A DNA stretch of 64,000 nucleotides from contig JASFXZ010000005.1 of NCBI GenBank assembly GCA_032209605.1, forward strand, positions 29,624,905 to 29,688,904, written 5' to 3'. Every line of letters begins with the position of its first letter. The stretch's first letter is position 1. Below are positions 32,501 through 46,400 of the stretch, in pieces. The notes beneath the pieces are model-generated. The model was not told the DNA's origin. It saw only the letters and a program-made list of their open reading frames with translations, and ran no database searches. The stretch comes from Mactromeris polynyma. Taxonomy: Eukaryota; Mollusca; Bivalvia; Venerida; Mactridae. The position numbers and the translations under genes were made by a program.

Positions 32501-35500
32501 AGACCACCATTGGGACCCTTGAACACTGGTTTTCTTATTTAGGTGGTCTTAATATTGAGGTTAAATAAAGAGCAACACAGTGAAAATGGACTTGAAAATT
32601 GTGTTCTTAATTTTGAGGCGGTCTTATTATTGAGGTGGTCTTTAAGTGAAATTTACTGTATTTTAAAGCATTATGAAATGCCTAAACCTTATTAAAACGG
32701 TTAATAATTGCAAGAATCAATATTCAAAAGTGTCATATTCCTGATCTGGATGAATGTTATTGTTTTGATGAACTTTCAAATCAATGAATATAATATATCC
32801 ATCGGTGAATAAATAATGACCGTTCAAAATGGCTCGATATGACATAATTGCTAACCTGTAACTTCAATGAGATCAATAGTCAGTACATTTCTTAATCATG
32901 TGACATTTGATGAGTCACGTGGTTGTTGGTGGTGGCAAGGATTTGATTCGAACTGTCGTCGGAACAGTATTTTCCTAATTGTTCGACTAATTCAACGAGA
33001 CAAATTACCTTTGACATATTCATGAAGTAGTTAAAATCGTCAGTGCTGTGTGGAAGGTCTTGTTTGCAGAGAGCTCGGATCTCTGCTGCCGACATTTGTG
33101 TGATATCCTATAATCAGAAAACAGTAACATTTCAGTAAATCAGCCATGGCGTTCCTTGATTTGACCACAGGAGATTGTCACGACTGCTCTCCCTTATCCT
33201 GTCTGTAGTTAATGTAAATACAGTTTTATAGAAGGGATACAGGGAGAGATCACTAAAAGGGATAAAGGGAGAGAACTCGTGACAATTTCTTGTGGATTTG
33301 ACTAAGCTAAACGTTATCTTTTCCAAGGTAAAATCATTCAAATTACAGTCCAACTATTTAAATAATTCAAAATTAAATGCATATACCAGGAGAGGGGAGG
33401 GGCTAAAGTTACAAATAGTGTATTTGTTGCGCGTATTAAGCGTATGATTTATGTAAGAAAGCTCACGTGTTTTGACTGACTGGTCACGTGATCACAACCG
33501 AAATATCCCGTGATTCCAAGCGCCTTGAAATTTGATGTCCTGCTACCTAAGTCTTCAATGGCCTGTCGTGTGTAATCATGGTACCCTGTTTGCCACGCCC
33601 ATACAGGAATGACACGTCCAGAATCGCCACTAAATATCTGTAATTGATAGACAAGATATAGCCTTGACCTGAATAACAAGAAAACAACATAACCACACAC
33701 AGGGATACATATACAGAGGCATTTCGTCGTCCATAATTCATTGCGAATGGAAATGTTTCAATTCATTTACAAGGGAATACAAAGTTGCACACAGGGTGGG
33801 GGACACAAAACATCTATAAGTGGACCAGAAGGTACACACTGGGTGGGGGACATAAATCATCTATACGTGGACCAGAAGGTACTCACAGAGTCGGGACATA
33901 AATCATCTATAAGTGGACCAGAAGGTACACACTGGGTGGGGGACATAAATCATCTATACGTGGACCAGAAGGTACTCACAGAGTCGGGACATAAATCATC
34001 TATAAGTGGACCAGAAGGTACACACAGGGTGGGGGACATAAATCATCTATAAGTGGACCAGAAGGTACACACATGGTGGGGGACATAAATCATCTATAAG
34101 TGGACCAGAAGGTACACACAGGGTGGGGGACATAAATCATCTATAAGTGGACCAGAAGGTACACACTGGGTGGTGGACATAAATCATCTATAAGTGGACC
34201 AGAAGGTACACACAGGGTGGGGGGCATAAATCATCTATAAGCGGACCAGAAGATACACACAGGGTGGGGGACATAAATCATCTTCCTGTCCAAGTCTTCC
34301 TGAGGAAATACCTACAATTACTAATTATATAGCACATAATGAAAATCTCAAGTCTGGAAAGTATGCAAATCTTGAGAATCTAGTAAAGATTTCTTTTGAC
34401 CATGTACATATGTGTAGAGGTGAAACTAAAATAAAAGTATGTTCCATAAACCCAAGATCTGTGAAAAACAAAGCACTTTCCATTTCGGATTACATTGTGA
34501 CAAATGACTTCGATATTGTTGCCTTGACTGAAACGTGGCTTGGAACTGCTAGTGATAAACCGGTGATTGCAGAACTCGTTCCAAACGGATACAAAATCTG
34601 TCATGTACCTCGCAAAAGCCGTGGTGGGGGTGTTGCTATTATATACAAGACATCCATTGGCCTCAAACTCATGGAGAGCAGTCGCAACATGTTGATAACA
34701 ACCTTTGAATACATGGATTGCAATATCACCATAAAGAACTTTTCTCTTCGCCTAGCGGTTGTATATAGACCTCCTCCGAACAAACAAAACGGTTTAAAAT
34801 CCAGTACGTTTCTTGAAAATGAATGGCCTTCATTTCTTGCCCAGCTTGCTACAGTAGATAAGAACATTATCATTGTTGGTGACCTTAACTTTCACCTTGA
34901 TAATCTTTCTAGTACCGATACTGCCAAATTTACAAGTGTATTAGAATCTTGTGGAATGCAGCAACATGTAACACAACCGACTCATGTTGCTGGACATACT
35001 CTCGATGTAATCATCACGAGAGACACAGATGATACTATCTCAAATATCGTCATAACCGACCCGGGACTCCCCGATAACAATGGGAAGACTTCACGTGACC
35101 ATTTCGCTATTGTCTTCAATGCAAAGGCTGCTAGACCCGCTCCTGTTAGGAAGACTGTGCAATTTAGACGGCTCAAATCGATCAATATTAGTGAATTCAG
35201 AAGAGATATTAAATCATCTACCATACTTCAGCGTACATCTAACATATCAGACATTGATAAGCTTGTTGATGTTTATAACAGTGAACTTGAGTCGATTCTT
35301 GATAAACACGCATCTTTGCGGACCAAAACCATTGTACTTCGTCCGTCTTGTCCCTGGTTCACTGAAGAATTGCATAATGCCAAACATCTCAGACGTATGC
35401 TCGAACGAAAGTGGAGGAATACTAAATTGACTGTAGACCACCAAATATACAGAAAACAATGCTCTTACGTAAACAATCTATTGAAACATTCGAAAGTTAA

Positions 35501-37439
35501 CTATTACAGTGAGAAAGTAGAGTCCTGTGGTCGCGATGAAAAAAGTCTAGCAAAGATCACTAAAACCTTAATGGGTGAATCATGTGAGGTTGTGTTGCCG
35601 TCCGGCAAATCTGACAAAGCACTAGCACAGAGCTTTAGTGATTTTTTTGTAAACAAAATTGAGACAATCAGATCTGACATAATATCTCAACATGAAGGAA
35701 TCACAGAGTATGATTTCAAAGATCTCGAGCAGCCTTTTGGTGAGAAGGAACTACTGCAGTTTTCTCCAATCATGGAAGACGATATCTCCAAGATCATCGC
35801 TCAATCACCTTGCAAAACATGCGAACTGGATCCAATTCCAACTTGGTTGCTGAAAGAATGCCTACCAGAACTTATAAGTGTTATAACAAGAATCATTAAC
35901 AAATCTATTGAGATGGGATACGTGCCCATCTCTTTCAAAAGCTCGCGTGTTAGACCTTTGATAAAGAAACCTGGACTTGATCCGAATGTTCTGAAAAATT
36001 ACCGCCCAGTGTCCAATTTACCTTTCATCTCAAAAGTCTTGGAAAAGGTTGTTGATACTCAAATTGAAAAACATCTTGAATTACACCAACTCCATGAAAT
36101 TAACCAATCTGCTTACAGAAAACATCATTCAACAGAAACAGCATTACTACGTGTGCAACATGACATTTTGAATGCCTTTGATCGAAATGAAGCTACCGTT
36201 CTTGTAATGCTCGATTTGTCGGCAGCTTTCGATACTATCGACCATAACATCCTCCTTAATCGTATTGAGTACCATTTCGGAATTGCAGGCAAACCATTAG
36301 AGTGGATGAGATCTTACTTGACAGACCGCTTCCAGACAGTGTGCATCAATGGTGAGCTCTCAGATCCTCTGGAAATGAAGTATAGTGTTCCACAAGGTTC
36401 TGTGCTGGGACCAAAGAATTATGTCATGTACACAAAACCTGTTGGTTCGATCTGTAGAAAACATCAACTACATAATCACTTCTATGCTGATGACTCGCAG
36501 CTATACATGGCATTCAAATTAAAAGATGACAGCTCCCGAATTAAAACATTTCAACAAATCGAAGTTTGTCTCAACGAAATTGTCAGTTGGATGAACACCA
36601 ATTTGCTGAAACTAAACGCTGAAAAAACAGAGTTAATTGTATTCGTTCCTAAACGAAATTCTGCTTTGGCTGAAGATATTTCCTTAAAGGTTGGGGAATC
36701 AGTAATCAAGCCATCTATGAAAGTTAGAAACCTAGGTGCTATGCTTGACACTCATCTAGAAATGAATACTCATGCGAACAGTGTCTCCCGAGCATGCTAT
36801 ATGCACATCCGACAGATTGGTCAAATAAGGCAATATCTTACTGACGGTGCGGCAAAATCCTTGGTGAATCATTCAATTACATCGAGGCTGGACTATTGTA
36901 ATGCCCTTCTAAAGGGCTCTGCAAAGACAGTTCTTAACAAACTACAAACCGTTCAAAATACCGCTGCACGGCTTATAACCAAAACTCCTAGGTATGTCAG
37001 CATCACACCAGTGCTCAAAGAACTTCATTGGCTCCCAATACATCGACGTATAGATTATAAAATCCTCACTCACGTCTTTAAAGCCCTTCACGGAGAAGCC
37101 CCGCAATACATCAGAAACTTGTTAACAGTATATATACCTCAAAGACAATTAAGGTCTCTGCATGGACCGGTTTTACTGAATGTTCCACGTTCCAGAACTG
37201 TAACATACGGTGATCGATGTTTTTCAGTTGCAGCACCAAAACTTTGGAACACATTACCTTCAGAACTACGTGACTGCAAAACTCTCTCGTCCTTTAAAAA
37301 AACTTTAAAAACTCATCTTTTTACAATTACCTATTGATATTCTTCTAGTTATTTACACAAGTCTGTAAGTTTTACCGGTTTTATAAGACATTTTAAACGT
37401 TTTATGTGTGTATATCTTATTATACTTATGTATATCTTA

Positions 37440-37470
<31 letters not shown>

Positions 37471-40400
37471 AATAACGTTTTATCCGATAATACTTCTTTT
37501 GTGATTGTTCTTTTATTTCTTATGTACAGCGCCTTTGAACGTGCTTTGCATGAAAAGGGCGCTTTATAAATCTGGTTATTATTATTATTATCTATAAGTG
37601 GACCAGAAGGTACACACAGGGTGGGGGACATAAATCATCTATAAGCGGACCAGAAGGTACACACTGGGTGGGGGACATAAATCATCTATAAGCCGACCAG
37701 AAGGTACACACAGGGTGGGGGACATAAATCATCTATAAGTGGACCAGAAGGTACACACAGGGTGGGGGACATAAATCATCTATAAGTGGACCAGAATGTA
37801 CACACTTGGTGGGGGACATAAATCATCTATAAGTGGACCAGAAGGTACACACTGGGTGGGGGACATAAAACATCTATAAGTGGACCAGAAGGTACACACT
37901 GGGTGGGGGACATAAAACAATACCAGAAGGTACACACTGGGTGGGGGACATAGAACATCTATAAGTGGACCATAAGATGCACACATGGTGGGGGACACAA
38001 AACATCTATAAGTGGACCAGAAGGTACACACATGGTGGGGACATAAATCATCTATAAGCGGACCAGAAGGTACACACAGGGTGGGGGACATAAAACATCT
38101 ATAAGTGGACCAGAAGGTACACACTGGGTGGGGGACATAAAACAATACTAGAATGTACACACTGGGTGGGGGACATAAAACATCTATAAGTGGACCATGA
38201 GATGCACACATGGTGGGGGACACAAAACATCTATAAGTGGACCAGAAGGTACACACATGGTGGGGGGCATAAATCATCTATAAGCGGACCAGAAGGTACA
38301 CACAGGGTGGGGGACATAAAACATCTATAAGTGGACCAGAAGGTACACACTGGGTGGGGGACATAAAACAATACTAGAAGGTACACACTGGGTGGGGGAC
38401 ATAAAACAATACCAGAAGGTACACACAGGGTGTGGGACATACAACAATACCAGACGGTACACACTGGGTGGGGGACATAAAACAATACCAGAAGGTACAC
38501 ACAGGGTGGGGGGCATAACACATATATAAGCGGATCAGAAGGTACACACTGAATGGGGGACATAAAACATATATAAGCGGACCAGAAGGTACACACAGAG
38601 TGGGGGACATAAAACATATATAAGCGGACCAGAAGGTACACACAGGTTGGGGGACATAAAACATATATAAGCGGACCAGAAGATACACACTGGATGGGGG
38701 ACATAAAACAATACCAGAAGGTACACACAGGGTGGGGGACATAACACATATATAAGCGGATCAGAAGGTACACACTGGATGGGGGACATAAAACATATAT
38801 AAGCGGACCAGAAGGTACACACAGAGTGGGGGACATAAAACATATATAAGCGGACCAGAAGGTACACACAGGGTGGTGGACATAAAGCATATATAAGCGG
38901 ACCAGAAGGTACACACAGGGTGGGGGACATAAAACAATACCAGAAGGTACACACAAGATGGGGGATATAAAACAAGACCAGCAGGTACACACAAGTTGGG
39001 GGATATAAGACAAGACCAGCAGGTACACACAGGATGGGGGATATAAAACAGGACCAGCAGGTAAACACAGGATGGGGATATAAAACAGGACCAGCAGGTA
39101 CACACAGGATGGGGGATATAAAACAGGACCAGCAGGTACACACAGGATGGGGGATATAAAACAGGACCAGCAGGTACACACAGGATGGGGGATATAAAAC
39201 AAGACCAGCAGGTACACACAAGTTGGGGGAAATAAAACAAGACCAGCAGGTACACACAAGTTGGGGGATATAAAACAAGACCTGCAGGTACACACAGGGT
39301 GGGGGATATAAAACAAGACCTGCAGGTACACACAGGATGGGGGATATAGAACATGACCAGAAGGGTAAGAGCAAGACAACTAAACACCACAAATACTTAC
39401 TGACGTCCATATATTGACCACTTCCGTTGACCTTTTGTTGTAATATTTCATTCCAGCTTTCCGATTTGCGCTGTCCATATTAAGCGCCATACCTTTCTCC
39501 TGAGTGTAAGTAGTTTGACGGAATATTCCATTCCATACTTCATTTGAATATTCCACATATATCTACCATAATGTGAACACAATACAAAGTAAATGAAAGA
39601 TGCAAATGAACCATTTAAAATATTGAGTTATATGATTATGAATGCGTGCTAATTGGCTTACAAAATATCCCAAAGATCTCTTTCTAGAACAAACGATCCA
39701 TCTCTCAGCTTTCTTCGTGTTTGAACCACCGTAACACCATACTTACAGATAAAAAACTACAGAACCACTTGTAATCTCCTACGCTGTAGTCTCCCTTTAT
39801 GAATTACAGAAACCTCTGCCATAATAAACATTTAAACACTATTGTGTCATCTCGGATATTATGTTAACAAACATAATTTTTGGTGCCCATTAACTTCTCG
39901 AGTCCTATCATTTAAAGCCAGACACGAGCCTGGTAACCATTATTTAACTAGCAGACGGCTCACCAAACCGGCCATATCAGAGCGGACACCGAACTGGGCT
40001 TAAACCATCGAACTCCCGTTCCCAAGGCGGAAGCCTTATTCATTCGGCCAAGGTATACGGTATTAATATTAAGACTTCTTGTAATAAGAATGCCAAGTTG
40101 AAGGTGTCAGCAGCAGAAAGTTATTGTCCAGTGGCCCTAATATAACACTATTCTAATATAAATGTACTACATATTATAATACCGTGCAATCTCTCCAGAG
40201 CAACATCCTTTTGTGAGGCACACATTGCTGGTGTTGCCGAGACGCTGTTAACAGTAAGTATTGGGTGGTTAAAATGATAGTAAATTATAACAACGTTAAC
40301 ATTATGATGTTGAAAAGAGGTTGTTGCTCAATAGACGGCGGCTTTGGAGAGGTTGCCCTGTGTTTTGAGGTATATATAACGACTAGATTTGAATTTCGCA

Positions 40401-43400
40401 GATTATCCTATCTCCGTTCATTTACGGCAGCTCTTTAAATTAATGTACATCAGCGGTAAAATCTGATTTGCCGTCATACGTCATTTGTTTTTTTAAATGA
40501 CAAAATAGCCATCTTTGAAGGCGCAAAGGTCAAAATACCTACACAAGGGCTCATGGAAAAGTCACCCTGTAATGAGACTATGCAAAAATATGAAATTTGA
40601 ATCAAACATTTAGTCACGTGGTAGGTACAACTGATGTCTATAGAAGTGAACCACGAGCAACAGTGTGGTACATTGTATTAGAGTTTTGCAGCTTAGTCGG
40701 ACGCGGACATCGGACACCTACAACGAAGAAAGTGAGGGGAATTTCTCAAACATATTTATTTTGTTGACCGTTGTGCATTAAAGGGGAAGTAGGCAGACAC
40801 AATAGCAAGACCATGGTTTTCCTTACAGATTTATTTCAATAATTCAAACCCATTTATTTCCGTTTACAAACAAGTATCGCACATATCTTTACAGTTTTAT
40901 TCATCAGTGGTCGCGAAGTTTCCATACTGAGTTTATTAGCTTTTAAGGCTTTAGTTCTGCAATAGCATGATCTACAGATACTCTGTATGATTGAACACGT
41001 TCGTTAAATTTTATACATTTCCTCAAGTCTCTGCCGTCCCTCTGTGCAAGCTGTAGGGCAGTAAAACCTGTCATTGATGGATATGTATTCGGGTATATCT
41101 TATCTGCTAATTCATTTAACTCATGTGCCAAACAATCTAATTTGTGATAATATTGTCGATAATTTAAGGTCCGTTTATATCACTGATTGGAAAGTATCGA
41201 TCTCTAGGGTTGACAGTAAATCAGGAAGATGTCGCAATAAGTTAAGGAACTATTGTACATACAAAACAGTCTTTGAAGCCGAACCCTATTGTAAGCTAAT
41301 TCTTCCACCAAGGCATAGGTCGGCTTTAAATTTAGATGTGGTGTTCCGCCAATTAGAATTGAAACTGGCAGATATGAAAATTTAAGTATAACTGATCGTA
41401 AATGTCTCTTCTGTGGTGAAATTGAGACAGAAGTTCATGTTTTGTTTCATTGCAACTTATATAGTAGTATACGTACGCCCCTTGTACAGAAGGCTTTATC
41501 TCTTAATCCACTTATTTATAATCTTACTGATGAAGAAAAACTTAAATGTGTACTTAACATTCAAACAGTCATTAGAATTTGCGCCAAAACCTGTCATGAC
41601 ATTTTAAATAGTAGAAAAAAATACCATTGTAAATAATGTTCGAATTATTTTATAGTTAATGTGTTTTATATTCATACAAGGAGCAGTTGTTAATCAGTTC
41701 ATCTACGGTCTGACCGAGATGATAAGTGATTTCTTAAGTAATTTCTTAATCGTGCATTAGTACATGTTTTGAAATTCAGTTTTTATGATCTTCATTTAAT
41801 TCGTTTTTACAATATAGATTAACGACTGCTCCTTGGTTTTATATGTGTAGATAGTAGGTACGTGCAATATATATATATATATAATGTATGACATAATTTA
41901 TGTTTTTAACAGTTATGTCATTATTTCAATGGTTAAATTATGTGTGTTTTTAATTTTAATGTATGGTCTCTTATAACTCAATTTGAGTAGTGATATACAT
42001 GTTTACCGACATAATTGTTGTAATTAGTATTATGTACAATGTATATTAATGAGACTTAAATAAATAAATAGTTTTAACTCTGGAGGAGAATGAAGCTCTT
42101 CTCCCGGACCAATGTTTGCCATTAACACAAACTGTTGAGCGTCATTAATATGACCAAGAAATCCACTCAACATGGACAATCACTCAGCTGTTATATGTTA
42201 CAATCAGCGAATGTCGAGCAGTTTGCGAATGGAATATTTAGCCATTCTCCGTACTTTTGCCTCCACTGGCCAAGGGTTGGCCATTTGATAAAAGGGTTTA
42301 CATCGAATTTCCTTTTTTACTAATGTTGTACTGATGTTAAAAATAGATGAAAGCATAAGTAATTTTACATACGGACGTAACCATATCATGAAATATAAAA
42401 CCCTATTTCGAGAAGTCAGTTTATGCCTTGCTATATGTGGCAGTAAATGAATATCAAGAAGGTTCACTAACTGCGAGAACGATTCAGGTGTCTCTCCAAT
42501 AAAGTTATAAAACAGCCTATATCTAACGTTCAACACAGGACCTGGTGGTGGTTGAAATATTGCCAGTAGAACATCATAGATGGTAAGAAAATCGCAACAC
42601 AATGTAAATGTGACGATAAATACGTTCGACCATAGTATTAATTGATTAAATATATGATAACTTCATATAATTATTATACTATTGATATTTAAAATACCAG
42701 TTATTCTAGACGATGGGGTGTAACCGCGGTCAAGACACTACTATCTGTCCCTTTAAATATATCACATTGAATAGGCCTCTTACCCACGGTTTTCTCGTGA
42801 TCGTTTAGAAATCACATACATTGTAATACAACACAACTCAACATTTGTTTGTAGTTATTTACGGCTTGTAGCCATTATGTATCAAGGTAAACGCACTTTA
42901 TATTTTTCATGATAAATTTTATAGAACTTCAGTAAATAAATAAAGTTGCTTTCGCAATTAGCATTACTTCCGGTATCGAAATCAGGTGTGGAACGTTGCA
43001 GTTGGCAACTTTCAGTCATTAGTACATATATACCATCAAATAAAATTATCTTGAGAAAACCCCTTATTATAATCCGTTGTCCGCAGTCCGATGTCCGCGT
43101 CCGACTAAGCTGCAAAACTCTATTATTGTATAGTATTACCTTAACATCGGGTCTGAGCTTGGTGTTAGCTAGTGTAGCAAATCTTGTAACAAAGTCATCA
43201 TCTGCTGCATGTGGTTGATTAAACCAAGGCGAGGCTCCGACCGTGTTTGTGAGCAGTATAAGATATTCCAGGGCACATCCGTACTCCCCTGTCTGTGTGT
43301 GGTAGTTTTGATGCCTGCGTGTACTCCATATTGTTGGCTCTGGCTATATGTATACGTTGTATAATACATATATGATATATTAATTGTTTGATTAATTGAT

Positions 43401-46400
43401 TGATTGATTGATTGATTCTTACGGCGGACAGTTGAGTATACCAGTGCTGCTAGATGACCGACCGGTGCTAGCCTTCCGCAAGAAATGATAGTACATGTAT
43501 TCCCGCATAATTCGGGGAAGGACAAATGACCGCGAATGAAAATAATTAATTTCTTAATGGAAATATAAGTTATGAATAGCCTTGGTACCGAGGATGTCTA
43601 GGCGTGCACGTGCCTTTGGCTACATATCAGAAAACAGCACAATGACAGTCCATGTATACATACAAACATACTTGTGAACAAGCACACATTCACACCTACA
43701 AAGTCATGAAACATATTATAAAAGTGAAATACAGTGTGCGGAAGTTTGATTAGTTTATTTCTACGAGTGAATACCCTTCTATATATTGTGTACTGCTATC
43801 TGCACATCAATTAAAATCTCGTTAGAGGAAATCCGGTATCGCTATAATGTTTTCCACGGGCACAAACGAGGTGTTATTTTAGATACCTTGAAATTCAGTC
43901 TGATGCAAAATCCTTTCATTGGTATCATTGCGATTGGAACAAGATGGTATATTGTTGTTTGTACCGCAGGATTATAGAGAAAACGCCCATGTATGTATTT
44001 ATACTTTATTATAGCAATCAATCGTTGTTCTCGTTTGCTTTAACTCCGCACGACATGGCTCATTGTTCAGCTTTTATTAGATGCAGTTTAAGTGGCCCGG
44101 GTCTACACTTTTGGGAAATTGGGTCAAATGCTGTAGCATAGATACCAATCATCAGTGACTGATCAATGCCTAATGCTATCTTTTTGTCCTGACATTGGTT
44201 GTACCTCCAAACGACTGGGCGCATTTCAATACTCATCGGTGACAGATCGATAACTGAGATCTTTTTGGGCTGCAAGTTATATTTTAGGATTAGATTATTC
44301 CATTTGTTTGAAACAGGTAATCGACTATATTCATTGTAGCTCGTCAGTTTAAGCCATCCATTAAATCAAGCATAGTTTAAATCATCGCGTTCTAAAGATT
44401 TATAGTGTGTAGTAGAGTCGAGTGACTGAAAGATCCCAAGCGTCATCGGACACCCATAACATTTAAAGACAAACCTTTACCAAGAAATAGGACATGCTAT
44501 TCTAAAAATAAACCGATATGTTATTAAAATTTATCTAACATAACATACCTTATGACTATTCGTGTGTAGCATGTCCATAAACCGGAGTTCCGAGTATCGC
44601 TTGATGCTATCCACGAATGGTGGATAAAAGGGGAATAACTCGTACCTATCTTCAAATCCTGGTAGAATAAGCCGGATGTTGTGAATTGGATTCTGGGAAT
44701 TGGTTCTCAGTATTGTTATAAATATTCCACCACTATTTTCGTGAAATTCTATAACCATACGACCTGAAATACACTCACGTGTCTCAACATGTTTGTCCAT
44801 CCAGTAACATAGGTAGATAGTGTTCATTTATTATTGTGTCACCCATATTCAAAGAAACAGCCATTTCTAACTTATGAGACAACTTCCTTCTGACCACATT
44901 ATCACCCGATTTTTTTCCATTAATTTTCATACACCAGACGGGTAGTCAAACGGTAATCACCAACCCGTCATATCGGAACGGACCACAAATTTACTGAAAG
45001 GCTAACAATTGCAGTCGATATTTTAGTATACAGTCATGTATCTCAGTGAATATCAAAGAAAAATCCTGACAAGTGCTTGATTATTTGACGCTATTACAAC
45101 TCACGTGTCTTAAATACGTTTGGCCATAACATAGGTAGATAGTGTTCATTTATTATTGTGTCTACCATATCTAACTTATAATACCACTCGATTTATTCCA
45201 TTAATGTTCATATACAAGACGGGTAGACAAACGGTAATCATTTCTTAACTAGATGATGGCTCACCAACCCGTCATATCGGAACGGACCATAACTTTATTG
45301 ATGAGGTAACAGAGGCAGTCAATAGTTGAGTATAAATTTATCTCAGTGAATATCAAAGAAAAATCCTGACAAGTGCTTGATTATTTGACGCTATTACAAA
45401 ACCAAAATCGTCTACGAGTAGAATTCTAACATAAACATACAACGAAAACTACAAATGAGCGCTGCTATGGGATTTACAACCTCTTCTGTAAGTGAGTCAT
45501 TTCAAGAAAACGCAACATGTGATGTCACTATTTAACAGCAGGAAACAATATTTACTCGATATGGTCACTTCAATTTCATATTGCTAAATGGGGCAAATAT
45601 TGCTTACTGTCAGTACATGGTGACGTAACATGTGGCGTTTTATGGAAATGACGTCACTTAAAAAAGAGGTTGGAAATCGTACAGTGAAGCTCAAATGTAA
45701 TTACCCTTTCCATTGTAATGTACAGTATGAGCTGCCAATTTGAATCCAACTTCACCATCACCGTCATATAATAGTGTGAAGTTCCCTTCTGGTCCATATG
45801 TTCCCGCTGAAGCCCTTAAAACTATTTTCCCGACCAACATAGTGTCTGAAAAACAGATAACATATAGGGACAAACTTGTATATTTTATTTTATCTTATAT
45901 ACGCGATGTATTCTATTTCATAACTCATGAACTAATTGTCAAATCTGTGTGATAAAATATTTATAAAATATATATTTATATCGTGTTTTCCTATGTCAAA
46001 ATGTTTTGTACAATGACCACACTGTAGTTGACATGGAATAGTATATCATGCTTGTGTTATGTGATATTTTGTATGTCTCTATTTACTGTCATGTTTGATA
46101 CATAGGTTCATATAAGCCGTGTTGTGACTTTTTTGGGAAAATCGAAAAACAACATTTTAGTTGGTTTCAAAAGTGAATTGTACTGGATACATCTGTTGTT
46201 GCTTATATTGCCGTAAGCTATAATATTTATTATTCAAATGAATTGAACTTTCGGAAAAAAATCGATATGGACTAGTCAAAATCACGTCCGTTGTTTCCGA
46301 TGACTTTATCATAATATAGTGACCGAAATTCTCAAAACTTAAAATGACGGGTAAGAACTTTTGACCATTACGTACAATTACATAGCAGCAATAATCATTA

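Noticed and set aside
37780..39410. Minus-strand frames up to 382 codons with VCTFWSTYRCF-like repeats, superficially membrane-like
   Set aside because: Direct translation of the 47/38-bp minisatellite inside an intron. Adjacent frames are equally open, which a real gene would not show.
44060..44275. 71-codon minus-strand frame (PKKISVIDLSPMSIEMRPVV...) after a plausible acceptor, considered as an exon of the EGF/GH-like gene
   Set aside because: Its only nearby donor leaves phase 1, incompatible with exon 8. Exons 7, 8 and 9 already join in phase with the length expected of relatives.
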